Source of the DNA: Streptomyces sp. CB02414
GTDB taxonomy: Bacteria > Actinomycetota > Actinomycetes > Streptomycetales > Streptomycetaceae
Direction: 5' to 3'
DNA length: 64,000 nucleotides
Assembly: GCF_001905385.1 (NCBI RefSeq)
Contig: NZ_LIPF01000003.1
Span: 558,001-622,000 of the forward strand
A model generated the notes under the pieces. The model searched no databases, was not told the DNA's origin, and saw nothing but the letters and a program-made list of their open reading frames with translations. Positions 7,003 through 16,132 of this stretch are shown in pieces. The stretch's first letter is position 1; each line of letters opens with the position of its first letter. The translations under genes and the position numbers were made by a program.

Positions 7003-7434
7003 ATGGCCACCGTCGAACTCCGCTTCAGCGCGCTGCCCGAGCATGTCCGTACCGCCCGTCTGGTGGCGGCCGCGGTGGCACGCCGGGCCGGAGTGGACGA
7101 GGCCGTCCTCGACGAGGTCAGGCTCGCCGTCGGCGAGGCCTGCACCCGGGCTGTGGGCCTGCATCAGCACGTCGGCATCACGGCGCCGGTCAAGGTGTCG
7201 CTGATCGAGGAGGAGAAGCAGTTCTCCATCGAGGTCGGTGACGAGGCGCCGCACGCCGTGACCGGGGCGGCGGCCCCGGGTTCCGCCGCCGACGAGGCGG
7301 AGGCCGAGGAGGACGAGATGGGCCTCGCGGTCATCAGCGGACTCGTCGACGACGTGGAGGTCACGGCGGGCGAGGACGGCGGACTGATCCGCATGACCTG
7401 GCCGACCGCGCCGGCGGTACTGCCGCCGGTCTGA
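7003..7434 (+). CDS. RsbW/SpoIIAB-like anti-sigma factor, BldG partner
   Basis: A 143-residue GHKL-type protein with the order of an RsbW kinase: DEVRLAVGEACTRAV (N-box region, residues ~38-52), IEVGDEAP (G1-like) and MGLAVISGLVDDVEV (G2-like). In typical anti-sigma kinases the N-box reads EAxTNA, and this Asn binds Mg-ATP; here it is Arg (TRA). Kinase activity is therefore doubtful, and binding without phosphorylation is plausible. An acidic linker of ~20 residues (residues ~92-106) precedes the G2 box. Known in S. coelicolor as the gene co-transcribed with bldG. A terminator follows. Confidence 0.85.
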   Translation: MATVELRFSALPEHVRTARLVAAAVARRAGVDEAVLDEVRLAVGEACTRAVGLHQHVGITAPVKVSLIEEEKQFSIEVGDEAPHAVTGAAAPGSAADEAEAEEDEMGLAVISGLVDDVEVTAGEDGGLIRMTWPTAPAVLPPV

Positions 7435-7452
7435 CCCACCCCCGCATCACCC

Positions 7453-7482
7453 GAAGGGCCCCACCTGGTGGGGCCCTTCGCC
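7453..7482 (+). terminator. Terminator after the bldG operon
   Basis: GAAGGGCCCCA and TGGGGCCCTTC form an 11-bp or longer perfect stem (7453-7479), separating the bldG operon from the pyrophosphatase gene. Confidence 0.75.
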
Positions 7483-7542
7483 GTGTGCGCACTTACATTG
7501 GGTTCGTGCGGCCGTTAAGTGAATTCATTCACGATCAAGCAT

Positions 7543-7580
7543 GAAAACCGATCACAAAAACCGATCACAAAAAGGATCAC
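7543..7580. repeat. Three tandem ~13-bp repeats upstream of the pyrophosphatase gene
   Basis: GAAAACCGATCAC (7543-7555), AAAAACCGATCAC (7556-7568) and AAAAAGGATCAC (7569-7580) follow one another without gaps. A-tracts phased at 12-13 bp are very unusual in this GC-rich genome. They lie about 150 bp before the start codon and about 100 bp before a TACAAT hexamer, a position suited to an activator site or a bent-DNA upstream element. Confidence 0.65.
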
Positions 7581-7677
7581 TGAATTAATGCCGGAGGGGC
7601 ATTACTACTTGCCTCGTCCTTCCGGTTGACAGGTCGATTCCATTTGTCGTGCACTGTTTTGATCAGGTTCCGGTACC

Positions 7678-7683
7678 TACAAT
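7678..7683 (+). promoter_or_regulatory. Candidate -10 of the pyrophosphatase promoter
   Basis: TACAAT is a near-consensus -10 about 44 bp before the start codon. No -35 at 16-19 bp is convincing; a TTGACA at 7626-7631 is too far away to pair with it. The ribosome site AAGGAGG lies just before ATG 7727. Confidence 0.4.
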
Positions 7684-7726
7684 CCCGTCCACATCTTGAG
7701 CTCAGCCCAAGCGTCAAGGAGGACGA

Positions 7727-10132
7727 ATGGCGGAGCTTTCCACCCCTCATCAGTTGGGCGATCCCTCCACCCTCGCGGCCGCCGTGCTGACCGACGGAAA
7801 CCGTGTCCTGGTCGCGGTCATCGCCGTCGTCGCACTGGCCGCGCTGGTGCTCGCGGGCGTCCTGGTGCGCCAGGTGCTCGCGGCGGGCGAGGGAACCGAC
7901 AGCATGAAGAAGATCGCGGCGGCCGTCCAGGAAGGTGCGAACGCCTATCTGGCCAGGCAGCTTCGCACGCTCGGCGTATTCGCCGTCGTCGTGTTCTTCC
8001 TGCTCATGCTGCTGCCCGCGGACGACTGGAATCAACGTGCCGGGCGATCGATCTTCTTCCTGATCGGCGCGGCGTTCTCGGCGGCCACCGGATATATCGG
8101 CATGTGGCTCGCCGTACGCAGCAATGTGCGCGTCGCCGCGGCCGCGCGGGAAGCGACACCGGCACCCGGAGAGCCGGAAAAGGATCTCACCGTCGTCTCG
8201 CACAAAGCGACCAAGATCGCTTTCCGTACGGGCGGCGTCGTCGGCATGTTCACGGTGGGGCTCGGCCTGCTGGGCGCCTGCTGCGTGGTGCTGGTCTACG
8301 CGGCCGACGCGCCGAAGGTCCTGGAGGGCTTCGGCCTCGGTGCCGCGCTGATCGCGATGTTCATGCGCGTCGGCGGCGGCATCTTCACCAAGGCCGCCGA
8401 CGTCGGCGCCGACCTGGTCGGCAAGGTCGAGCAGGGCATTCCGGAGGACGACCCGCGCAACGCCGCGACCATCGCCGACAACGTGGGCGACAACGTCGGC
8501 GACTGCGCGGGCATGGCGGCCGACCTCTTCGAGTCGTACGCGGTGACCCTGGTGGCCGCGTTGATTCTCGGCAAGGTGGCCTTCGGCGACTCGGGGCTGG
8601 CCTTCCCGCTGCTGGTGCCGGCGATCGGCGTGCTCACCGCCATGATCGGCATCTTCGCCGTGGCGCCGAGGCGGTCCGACCGCAGCGGCATGAGCGCGAT
8701 CAACCGGGGGTTCTTCGTCTCCGCCGTGATCTCGCTGGTGCTGGTGGCGGTGGCCGTCTTCGTCTACCTGCCCGGGAAGTACTCCGAGCTGGACGGCGTC
8801 ACCGACGCGGCGATCGCCGCCAAGGACGGCGACCCGCGGATCCTCGCGCTCGTCGCGGTGGCCATCGGCATCGTGCTCGCCGCCCTCATCCAGCAGCTCA
8901 CCGGTTACTTCACCGAGACCGCCCGACGCCCCGTCAAGGACGTCGGCAAGAGCTCCCTCACGGGGCCCGCCACCGTCGTCCTGGCCGGGATCTCCCTCGG
9001 CCTCGAATCCGCCGTCTACACCGCCCTGTTGATCGGCCTCGGCGTCTACGGGGCGTTCCTGCTGGGCGGTACGTCCATCATGCTGGCGTTGTTCGCCGTG
9101 GCGCTGGCCGGCACCGGCCTGCTCACCACGGTCGGCGTCATCGTCGCCATGGACACCTTCGGCCCGGTCTCCGACAACGCGCAGGGCATCGCCGAGATGT
9201 CCGGCGACGTCGAGGGCGCCGGCGCCCAGGTCCTCACCGACCTGGACGCGGTCGGCAACACCACCAAGGCCATCACCAAGGGCATCGCCATCGCCACCGC
9301 CGTCCTCGCGGCGGCGGCCCTCTTCGGGTCGTACCGCGACGCCATCACCACCGGCGCGGCGGACGTCGGCGAGAGACTCAGCGGCGAGGGCGCGCCGATG
9401 AGCCTGATGATGGACATCTCACAGCCCAACAACCTCGTCGGCCTCATCGCGGGCGCCGCGGTCGTCTTCCTCTTCTCGGGGCTGGCGATCAACGCGGTGT
9501 CGCGGTCGGCGGGCGCGGTGGTCTACGAGGTGCGGCGGCAGTTCCGGGAACGGCCCGGAATCATGGACCACAGCGAGAAACCCGAGTACGGCAAGGTCGT
9601 CGACATTTGCACCAGGGACGCCCTGCGGGAGCTCGCCACGCCCGGACTGCTCGCCGTGATGGCACCCATCTTCATCGGCTTCACGCTCGGCGTCGGCGCG
9701 CTCGGCGCGTTCCTGGCGGGCGCGATCGGCGCGGGCACCCTGATGGCGGTGTTCCTCGCCAACTCCGGCGGTGCCTGGGACAACGCCAAGAAACTCGTCG
9801 AGGACGGCCACCACGGCGGCAAGGGCAGCGAGGCCCACGCCGCCACCGTCATCGGCGACACGGTCGGCGACCCGTTCAAGGACACCGCGGGCCCGGCGAT
9901 CAATCCGCTGCTGAAGGTCATGAACCTGGTGGCGCTGCTCATCGCGCCGGCGGTCATCAAGTTCTCCTACGGTGCCGACGAGAGCATCGCCGTGCGGGTG
10001 CTGATCGCCGTCGTCGCGTTCCTCGTCATCGCCGTGGCGGTTTACGTCTCCAAACGGCGCGGCATCGCGATGGGCGACGAGGACGACGGCGAACGGGATC
10101 CCAAGTCGGCCGATCCGGCGGTGGTTTCGTAG
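7727..10132 (+). CDS. hppA: Membrane-bound proton-translocating pyrophosphatase
   Basis: An 801-residue integral membrane enzyme with about 16 helices that couples hydrolysis of pyrophosphate to H+ export. The substrate site is clear: DVGADLVGKVE, then DNVGDNVGDCAGMAADLFE, and near the end GGAWDNAKK and DTVGDPFKDTAGP. GNTTKA has Lys at residue 514, where K+-dependent enzymes have Ala, so this is the K+-independent type. Strong ribosome site AAGGAGG. The gene stands alone between two hairpins. It could salvage energy from the pyrophosphate of biosynthesis. Confidence 0.95.
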   Translation: MAELSTPHQLGDPSTLAAAVLTDGNRVLVAVIAVVALAALVLAGVLVRQVLAAGEGTDSMKKIAAAVQEGANAYLARQLRTLGVFAVVVFFLLMLLPADDWNQRAGRSIFFLIGAAFSAATGYIGMWLAVRSNVRVAAAAREATPAPGEPEKDLTVVSHKATKIAFRTGGVVGMFTVGLGLLGACCVVLVYAADAPKVLEGFGLGAALIAMFMRVGGGIFTKAADVGADLVGKVEQGIPEDDPRNAATIADNVGDNVGDCAGMAADLFESYAVTLVAALILGKVAFGDSGLAFPLLVPAIGVLTAMIGIFAVAPRRSDRSGMSAINRGFFVSAVISLVLVAVAVFVYLPGKYSELDGVTDAAIAAKDGDPRILALVAVAIGIVLAALIQQLTGYFTETARRPVKDVGKSSLTGPATVVLAGISLGLESAVYTALLIGLGVYGAFLLGGTSIMLALFAVALAGTGLLTTVGVIVAMDTFGPVSDNAQGIAEMSGDVEGAGAQVLTDLDAVGNTTKAITKGIAIATAVLAAAALFGSYRDAITTGAADVGERLSGEGAPMSLMMDISQPNNLVGLIAGAAVVFLFSGLAINAVSRSAGAVVYEVRRQFRERPGIMDHSEKPEYGKVVDICTRDALRELATPGLLAVMAPIFIGFTLGVGALGAFLAGAIGAGTLMAVFLANSGGAWDNAKKLVEDGHHGGKGSEAHAATVIGDTVGDPFKDTAGPAINPLLKVMNLVALLIAPAVIKFSYGADESIAVRVLIAVVAFLVIAVAVYVSKRRGIAMGDEDDGERDPKSADPAVVS

Positions 10133-10171
10133 ACCCCTGCACCGAGCCTCGTCGGAGGCGCTGGTCAAAGG

Positions 10172-10209
10172 CCGGGCGGACGGCGCGCGTTGACGCGTCG
10201 TCCGCCCGG
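10172..10209 (+). terminator. Hairpin terminator after the pyrophosphatase gene
   Basis: CCGGGCGGACG (10172-10182) pairs perfectly with CGTCCGCCCGG (10199-10209), about 40 bp after the stop codon. Confidence 0.65.
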
Positions 10210-10356
10210 TCCGTGCGTGCGCGCACCGTTCACCGTGAGCCTTCTCTCTCTTGGTGCAAATGGCTTCAATACGGTCTTAACGGATGTTCGTCCTGCGGAT
10301 GTCCTCCATCCGGCGTGTATGTTCCGGGGCCGAGAGCCATGGAAGGGACCAATCCG

Positions 10357-10929
10357 GTGAACAAGAAGCTCGCGGCCGCACTGTCCGGCGGTGCGGTACT
10401 GGTACTGGCGCTGACGGGATGCGGCAGCAGCGACGACAACGAGAAGCTGGACGCCTGGGCGAAGGAGGTCTGCGACGCGGTGCAGCCGCAGGCCAAGAAG
10501 ATCGAGGCCGCCAACGCCGCGATCCAGAAGGAGACCTCGGACAACAGCACGCCCGCCGAGGTCCAGAAGACCGACGCGCAGGCGTTCCAGGACATGTCCG
10601 ACGCCTACAAGGCGATGGGCAGCGCCGTCCAGAAGGCCGGCGCCCCGGACGTCGAGGACGGCGAGAAGAAGCAGAAGGACGCCGTCACCGAGCTCAACAG
10701 CCTCTCCTCGTCGTACGCCTCCCTGAAGAAGCAGGTGGAGGAGCTCGACACCAAGGACCAGGCGAAGTTCGCCGACGGCCTCAAGGACATCGCCACCGAG
10801 CTCAACAAGCTCAGCAAGAGCGGCAGCGACGCGCTGAAGACCCTGGAGGAGGGCGACGTCGGCCAGGCGATGGCCAAGCAGGCCAGCTGCAAGTCGGCCT
10901 CGGTGACGCCGTCGGCCACCAACGGCTGA
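10357..10929 (+). CDS. Small lipoprotein with coiled-coil character
   Basis: A 190-residue secreted lipoprotein. It has a short basic N-terminus (MNKKL), a hydrophobic stretch and the lipobox LTGC at residues ~17-20. The mature part is Lys/Glu/Ala-rich and helical (KKIEAANAAIQKET, LKKQVEELDTKDQ). GTG 10357 is chosen over ATG 10339 because GGAAGGGA lies 8 nt before it. I recognise no catalytic motif; the gene is conserved in Streptomyces at this location but its function is unknown. Confidence 0.8.
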   Translation: MNKKLAAALSGGAVLVLALTGCGSSDDNEKLDAWAKEVCDAVQPQAKKIEAANAAIQKETSDNSTPAEVQKTDAQAFQDMSDAYKAMGSAVQKAGAPDVEDGEKKQKDAVTELNSLSSSYASLKKQVEELDTKDQAKFADGLKDIATELNKLSKSGSDALKTLEEGDVGQAMAKQASCKSASVTPSATNG

Positions 10930-10963
10930 CGTCCGCTCCGGAGGCAGGGGGCGCGAGGCGGGC

Positions 10964-10969
10964 CACAAT
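10964..10969 (+). promoter_or_regulatory. -10 hexamer of a leaderless promoter (methyltransferase)
   Basis: CACAAT is followed by 6 nt and GTG 10976, with no Shine-Dalgarno sequence in the gap. Confidence 0.4.
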
Positions 10970-10975
10970 GGGGGT

Positions 10976-12493
10976 GTGAGTAACGCCAGCCTGTCCCCCC
11001 TGCCCTCCGCCGACCGGCCCGACGTCTCCGCCCGGCTGCGGGACGCCCTGCTCGGGGCGTCCTTCACCGCCGACGGACTGCTGGAGCTGCTCGGCGCCCC
11101 CGCCTACGCGGCGCTGTCCCGCAGCGAGACCGTGCCCGCCCTGCGGGCCACCCGCGGCGACACGCCGCTCGAACGGCTCGTCAGGCTGTTCCTGCTCCAG
11201 CAACCCGTGCCCCACGCGCGCGCGGCGGACGTCCTGCCCGTCGACGCCTGCCTGGAGAGCGGCTGGCTCGTCCGCGCGGGCGACGACGAGGTGGCCGCCA
11301 CCGTGGACGTACGGCCGTACGGCGGACCCGACGGCGAGGACTGGTTCATCGTCTCCGACCTGGGCTGCGCCGTCGGCGGCGCGGGCGGAATCGGCCACCG
11401 CGCGGAGGGCGTCGTCCTCGGCGTCGGCGGCGCCTCCATGACGCTGGCCGGCCTCACCGTCCGTACGCCCGTCTCCGCCGCCCTCGACCTCGGCACCGGC
11501 TCCGGCATCCAGGCCCTGCACGCCTCCCGCCACGCCACGCGCGTGACCGCGACCGACGTGAACCCGCGCGCGCTGCACATCACCGCGCTCACCCTCGCCC
11601 TCTCCGGCGCCCCGGCCGCCGACCTGCGCGAGGGCTCCCTGTACGAGCCCGTCCGCGACGACGAGACGTACGACCTGATCGTCTCCAACCCGCCGTTCGT
11701 GATCTCGCCCGGCGCACGCCTCACCTACCGGGACGGCGGGATGGGCGGGGACGATCTGTGCCGGTCGCTCGTTCAGGAGACGGGGGAGAAGCTGAACGAG
11801 GGCGGGTTCGCGCACTTCCTCGCCAACTGGCAGCACGTGGAGGGGGAGGACTGGACCGACCGGCTGCGCTCCTGGGTGCCGCGCGGCTGCGACGCCTGGG
11901 TCGTGCAGCGCGAGGTGCAGGACATCACGCAGTACGCCGAGCTGTGGCTCAGGGACGCCGGCGACCACCGCGCCGGCCCGGCCGAGTACCAGGCGCGGTA
12001 CGACGCGTGGCTGGACGAGTTCGAGGCGCGCAAGGTCAAGGCTGTCGGCTTCGGCTGGATCACCCTGCGCCGCACCGGGGCCGCGGAGCCCTCGGTCACC
12101 GTCGAGGAGTGGCCGCACCCCGTCGAGCAGCCCCTCGGCGAGACGGTGCGCGAGCACTTCGACCGCGTCGACTACCTGCGCGCCCACGACGACGCGGCAC
12201 TCCTGGAGGCGCGTTTCACGCTGGCCGGCGAGGTCGTCCAGGAACAGGTCGGCCTGCCCGGCGCCGAGGACCCCGAGCACGTCGTGCTGCGCCAGAACCG
12301 CGGCATGCGCCGCGCCACCCGCGTCGACACGGTCGGTGCCGGCTTCGCGGGCGTCTGTGACGGCACCATGAGCGCCGGCCGCATCCTGGACGCCATCGCC
12401 CAGCTGGTCGGCGAGGACCCGGTGGCGCTGCGCGACCGCACGCCCGCGCAGATCCGGCTGCTGGTGGAGCAGGGCTTCATCGAACCGGCGTAG
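10976..12493 (+). CDS. Class I SAM-dependent methyltransferase (HemK/PrmC-like)
   Basis: A 505-residue protein. Residues ~160-170 hold the SAM-binding LDLGTGSGIQ, followed by VTATDVNPRAL and the catalytic IVSNPPFVIS of the N6-adenine/N5-glutamine methyltransferase family. The ~150-residue N-terminal part and the C-terminal ~200 residues are extra to the catalytic core; this large form is common in actinobacteria. The substrate cannot be told. The GTG start has CACAAT 6 nt before it and no ribosome site. Confidence 0.8.
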   Translation: MSNASLSPLPSADRPDVSARLRDALLGASFTADGLLELLGAPAYAALSRSETVPALRATRGDTPLERLVRLFLLQQPVPHARAADVLPVDACLESGWLVRAGDDEVAATVDVRPYGGPDGEDWFIVSDLGCAVGGAGGIGHRAEGVVLGVGGASMTLAGLTVRTPVSAALDLGTGSGIQALHASRHATRVTATDVNPRALHITALTLALSGAPAADLREGSLYEPVRDDETYDLIVSNPPFVISPGARLTYRDGGMGGDDLCRSLVQETGEKLNEGGFAHFLANWQHVEGEDWTDRLRSWVPRGCDAWVVQREVQDITQYAELWLRDAGDHRAGPAEYQARYDAWLDEFEARKVKAVGFGWITLRRTGAAEPSVTVEEWPHPVEQPLGETVREHFDRVDYLRAHDDAALLEARFTLAGEVVQEQVGLPGAEDPEHVVLRQNRGMRRATRVDTVGAGFAGVCDGTMSAGRILDAIAQLVGEDPVALRDRTPAQIRLLVEQGFIEPA

Positions 12494-12674
12494 CGGGACG
12501 CGGACCGGCCCCGGCGGCTCCCGGCTCCGCGAGGGCGGGGCAAACGAGCCACGGGCACCGAGCCGTCGGACCCGGCGGCTCCCCGTTCACCTCGGGTTCG
12601 CCTCCCCGCCGCCCGCGCGTGACACCCTCCCCGGGGCTGGACACGCGCGGGCTGGAGAAAAGGGGCACGGGGCC

Positions 12675-12872
12675 ATGGAGAGCGGACCGGCGATCTTCGC
12701 GGGATTGGTGTTCGCCCTGTTCGGGGCCGGTCTGCTGGTGTGGACCGCGACACGGCTGCGGCACGGCCGCCCCGTCGCGCTCGGTGTGAGCCCCGTCGCA
12801 TCGGCGGCCGTCGCGAGCCTCGCCGGAGTCGTCGCGCTGGCCGTCGGGGCCTGGTGCCTGACCCGCGTCTGA
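12675..12872 (+). CDS. Small membrane protein
   Basis: A 65-residue protein with two predicted membrane helices (residues ~6-23 and ~38-60) joined by a short basic loop (RLRHGRP). No known family. An AAAAGGGG ribosome site precedes ATG 12675. It lies between the methyltransferase and topA in the same orientation. Confidence 0.65.
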   Translation: MESGPAIFAGLVFALFGAGLLVWTATRLRHGRPVALGVSPVASAAVASLAGVVALAVGAWCLTRV

Positions 12873-13142
12873 GGGGCCGGTTCCGGACCCCGGCCGCCCC
12901 CTCGCCCGGGTAACCGGCGGGTCGCGCTCCGGATACGCGCGTCAGGGCCGGTCAGCACTCCGGGCGGCAGGAACAGGGTTCGTCGGGTTACCGTTCGAGT
13001 GGCCGTTGCGGGCTTTTCCCGTTTGACACGGGGGCGGGAGGTACCGTCACACTCCGCAGCGTCACGACCGAAACGCAGCATGACCCGACCCCGGGAGCAC
13101 TGCCTGGGGAGGCCCCAGCGTCGACCGGAGAGAAGAGCGAAG
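12873..13142 (+). promoter_or_regulatory. topA upstream region with a TTGACA promoter candidate
   Basis: This 270-bp gap has no gene. TTGACA at 13023-13028 is a consensus -35; TCACAC (13047-13052) lies 18 bp after it as a weak -10. In S. coelicolor topA transcription responds to supercoiling, so a non-ideal spacing or -10 would not be surprising. Confidence 0.4.
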
Positions 13143-15998
13143 TTGTCCCCGATCAGCGAGACCGCGAACGGCGGCCGCCGACTCGTCATCGTCGAGTCGC
13201 CTGCCAAGGCGAAGACGATCAAGGGCTATCTCGGCCCTGGTTACGTCGTCGAGGCGAGCGTCGGGCACATCCGCGACCTTCCCAGCGGCGCGGCGGAGGT
13301 GCCGGAGAAGTACACCGGCGAGGTCCGCCGCCTCGGTGTGGACGTCGAACATGACTTCCAGCCCATCTATGTGGTCAACGCCGACAAGAAGGCGCAGGTC
13401 AAGAAGCTCAAGGACCTGCTGAAGGAGTCCGACGAGCTCTTCCTCGCCACCGATGAGGACCGCGAGGGCGAGGCCATCGCCTGGCACCTCCAGGAAGTCC
13501 TGAAGCCGAAGATCCCGGTCAAGCGCATGGTGTTCCACGAGATCACCAAGGACGCCATCCGGGCCGCCGTCGCCAACCCGCGCGAGCTCAACCAGAAGCT
13601 CGTCGACGCCCAGGAGACCCGCCGCATCCTCGACCGCCTCTACGGCTACGAGGTCTCGCCGGTCCTGTGGAAGAAGGTCATGCCGCGCCTGTCGGCCGGC
13701 CGCGTCCAGTCCGTCGCCACCCGGCTCGTCGTCGAGCGGGAACGCGAGCGCATGGCGTTCCGCTCCGCCGAGTACTGGGACCTGACCGGCACCTTCGCGA
13801 CCGGCCGCGCGGGCGACGCCTCGGACCCGTCCTCGCTGGTCGCGCGCCTCCAGACGGTCGACGGCCGGCGTGTCGCGCAGGGCCGCGACTTCGACTCCCT
13901 GGGGCAGCTCAAGAGCGCGAACACCCTCCACCTCGACGAGGCGAACGCCCGCGCGCTCGCCGCCGCCCTGGAGAACACGCGCTTCGCGGTCCGCTCGGTC
14001 GAGTCCAAGCCGTACCGCCGCTCGCCGTACGCCCCGTTCCGTACGACGACGCTCCAGCAGGAGGCCTCGCGCAAGCTCGGCTTCGGCGCCAAGGCGACGA
14101 TGCAGATCGCGCAGAAGCTGTACGAGAACGGCTACATCACCTACATGCGTACGGACTCGACGACGCTGAGCGACACGGCGGTCGCCGCCGCCCGCGCCCA
14201 GGTCACGCAGCTGTACGGCGCCGACTACCTGCCCGCCCAGCCGCGGACGTACGCCGGCAAGGTCAAGAACGCGCAGGAGGCGCACGAGGCGATCCGCCCC
14301 TCCGGGGACCGCTTCCGCACGCCCGCCGAGACCGGGCTGACCGGCGACCAGTTCAAGCTGTACGAACTGATCTGGAAGCGGACCGTCGCCTCCCAGATGA
14401 AGGACGCGACCGGCAACAGCGTCACCGTGAAGATCGGCGGCGCCGCCTCCGACGGCCGGGACGTCGAGTTCAGCGCCTCCGGCAAGACCATCACCTTCCA
14501 CGGCTTCCTCAAGGCCTACGTCGAGGGCGCCGACGACCCGAACGCCGAGCTGGACGACCGCGAGCGCCGCCTGCCGCAGGTCGCCCAGGGCGACGCGCTG
14601 ACGGCCGAGGAGATCACGGTCGACGGCCACGCCACCAAGCCCCCGGCCCGCTACACCGAGGCGTCGCTGGTCAAGGAGCTGGAGGAGCGCGAGATCGGCC
14701 GCCCGTCGACGTACGCGTCGATCATCGGCACCATCCTGGACCGCGGCTACGTCTTCAAGAAGGGCACGGCACTCGTCCCGTCCTTCCTCTCCTTCGCCGT
14801 GGTGAACCTCCTGGAGAAGCACTTCGGGCGGCTCGTCGACTACGACTTCACCGCCAAGATGGAGGACGACCTCGACGCCATCGCCCGCGGCGAGGCCCAG
14901 GCGGTGCCGTGGCTGCGGCGCTTCTACTTCGGTGAGGGCGACGGCGCGGGCGACGGCGGCGCCGCCGACGCGGGCAACGGCGACGGGGACCACCTCGGCG
15001 GCCTCAAGGAGCTGGTGACCGACCTCGGCGCCATCGACGCCCGCGAGGTGTCCTCCTTCCCCGTCGGCAACGACATCAAGCTGCGCGTCGGCCGCTACGG
15101 CCCGTACGTCGAGCGCGGCGAGAAGGACGCCGAGAACCACCAGCGCGCCGACGTCCCCGAGGACCTGGCCCCGGACGAGCTGTCCGTGGAGCTGGCGGAG
15201 GAGCTGCTCGCCAAGCCGAGCGGCGACTTCGAGCTGGGCACCGACCCGGCCACCGGCCACGCCATCGTCGCCAAGGACGGCCGCTACGGCCCGTACGTCA
15301 CCGAGGTGCTGCCCGAGGGCACCCCGAAGACCGGCAAGAACGCCGTGAAGCCGCGTACGGCCTCGCTGTTCAAGTCGATGTCCCTGGACACGGTGACCCT
15401 CGACGACGCCCTGAAGCTCATGTCGCTGCCGCGCGTCGTCGGCACCGACGCGGAGGGTGTCGAGATCACCGCGCAGAACGGCCGCTACGGCCCGTACCTG
15501 AAGAAGGGCACGGACTCGCGGTCCCTCACCTCCGAGGAGCAGCTCTTCACGATCACGCTGGAGGAGGCGCTGGCGATCTACGCCCAGCCCAAGCAGCGTG
15601 GCCGGGCCGCGGCCAAGCCGCCGCTGAAGGAGCTGGGCACCGACCCCGTCAGCGAGAAGCCGGTCGTCGTCAAGGACGGCCGCTTCGGCCCGTACGTCAC
15701 CGACGGCGAGACCAACGCGACCCTGCGCTCCGGCGACAGCGTCGAGGACATCACGCCGGAGCGCGGCTACGAGCTGCTGGCCGAGAAGCGTGCCAAGGGC
15801 CCCGCCAAGAAGACGGCGAAGAAGGCCACGAAGAAGACGGCCGCCAAGAAGGCGCCCGCCAAGAAGACCGCCGCCAAGAAGACGGCGGCGGCCAAGACGA
15901 CGGCCGCGAAGAAGACCACGGCCAAGACGGCGGCGAAGAAGACGGCCACCAAGACGGCCGCCAAGAAGGCGACCGCCGCCAAGGGTTCGGAGGACTGA
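13143..15998 (+). CDS. topA: DNA topoisomerase I
   Basis: A 951-residue type IA topoisomerase that relaxes negative supercoils. The Toprim domain starts with RRLVIVESPAKAKTIKGYLG and has TDEDREGEAIAWHL; the catalytic tyrosine is Tyr334 in YITYMRTDS. Instead of zinc fingers the C-terminus has several GRYGPY-type repeats and a tail of about 65 residues built from AAKKTA-like lysine repeats. This is the Streptomyces arrangement, reported to increase processivity. TTG 13143 is chosen from the GGAGAG ribosome site and the family N-terminus. Confidence 0.95.
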   Translation: MSPISETANGGRRLVIVESPAKAKTIKGYLGPGYVVEASVGHIRDLPSGAAEVPEKYTGEVRRLGVDVEHDFQPIYVVNADKKAQVKKLKDLLKESDELFLATDEDREGEAIAWHLQEVLKPKIPVKRMVFHEITKDAIRAAVANPRELNQKLVDAQETRRILDRLYGYEVSPVLWKKVMPRLSAGRVQSVATRLVVERERERMAFRSAEYWDLTGTFATGRAGDASDPSSLVARLQTVDGRRVAQGRDFDSLGQLKSANTLHLDEANARALAAALENTRFAVRSVESKPYRRSPYAPFRTTTLQQEASRKLGFGAKATMQIAQKLYENGYITYMRTDSTTLSDTAVAAARAQVTQLYGADYLPAQPRTYAGKVKNAQEAHEAIRPSGDRFRTPAETGLTGDQFKLYELIWKRTVASQMKDATGNSVTVKIGGAASDGRDVEFSASGKTITFHGFLKAYVEGADDPNAELDDRERRLPQVAQGDALTAEEITVDGHATKPPARYTEASLVKELEEREIGRPSTYASIIGTILDRGYVFKKGTALVPSFLSFAVVNLLEKHFGRLVDYDFTAKMEDDLDAIARGEAQAVPWLRRFYFGEGDGAGDGGAADAGNGDGDHLGGLKELVTDLGAIDAREVSSFPVGNDIKLRVGRYGPYVERGEKDAENHQRADVPEDLAPDELSVELAEELLAKPSGDFELGTDPATGHAIVAKDGRYGPYVTEVLPEGTPKTGKNAVKPRTASLFKSMSLDTVTLDDALKLMSLPRVVGTDAEGVEITAQNGRYGPYLKKGTDSRSLTSEEQLFTITLEEALAIYAQPKQRGRAAAKPPLKELGTDPVSEKPVVVKDGRFGPYVTDGETNATLRSGDSVEDITPERGYELLAEKRAKGPAKKTAKKATKKTAAKKAPAKKTAAKKTAAAKTTAAKKTTAKTAAKKTATKTAAKKATAAKGSED

Positions 15999-16032
15999 GC
16001 CCGCCTCAGCAGTACGCCTCGGCGGTCTTCGT

Positions 16033-16076
16033 CGTTCGCTGAGCGAACGCCCCGGCACCATCGCGGTGCCGGGGCG
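16033..16076 (+). terminator. Overlapping hairpins after topA
   Basis: CGCCCCGGCACC (16048-16059) pairs with GGTGCCGGGGCG (16065-16076) around a 5-nt loop. A second stem, CGTTCGC/GCGAACG at 16033-16049, shares two bases with it. The larger one is the probable topA terminator. Confidence 0.7.
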
Positions 16077-16120
16077 TGCGTGCGTTCGGCCGGGAACGCC
16101 GGACTGTCCGCGCCGACCTA

Positions 16121-16126
16121 TAGGCT
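16121..16126 (+). promoter_or_regulatory. -10 hexamer of a leaderless promoter (tmk)
   Basis: TAGGCT is followed by 6 nt (GAACGC) and ATG 16133; there is no Shine-Dalgarno sequence. Transcription would begin at the A of the start codon. Confidence 0.45.
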
Positions 16127-16132
16127 GAACGC

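Noticed and set aside
7626..7631. TTGACA upstream of the pyrophosphatase gene as the -35
   Set aside because: No -10 at 16-19 bp; the TACAAT at 7678 is 46 bp away.
15790..15995. Repetitive Lys/Ala codons at the 3' end of topA as a DNA repeat element
   Set aside because: The repetition is explained by the lysine-rich TopA tail known from Streptomyces.
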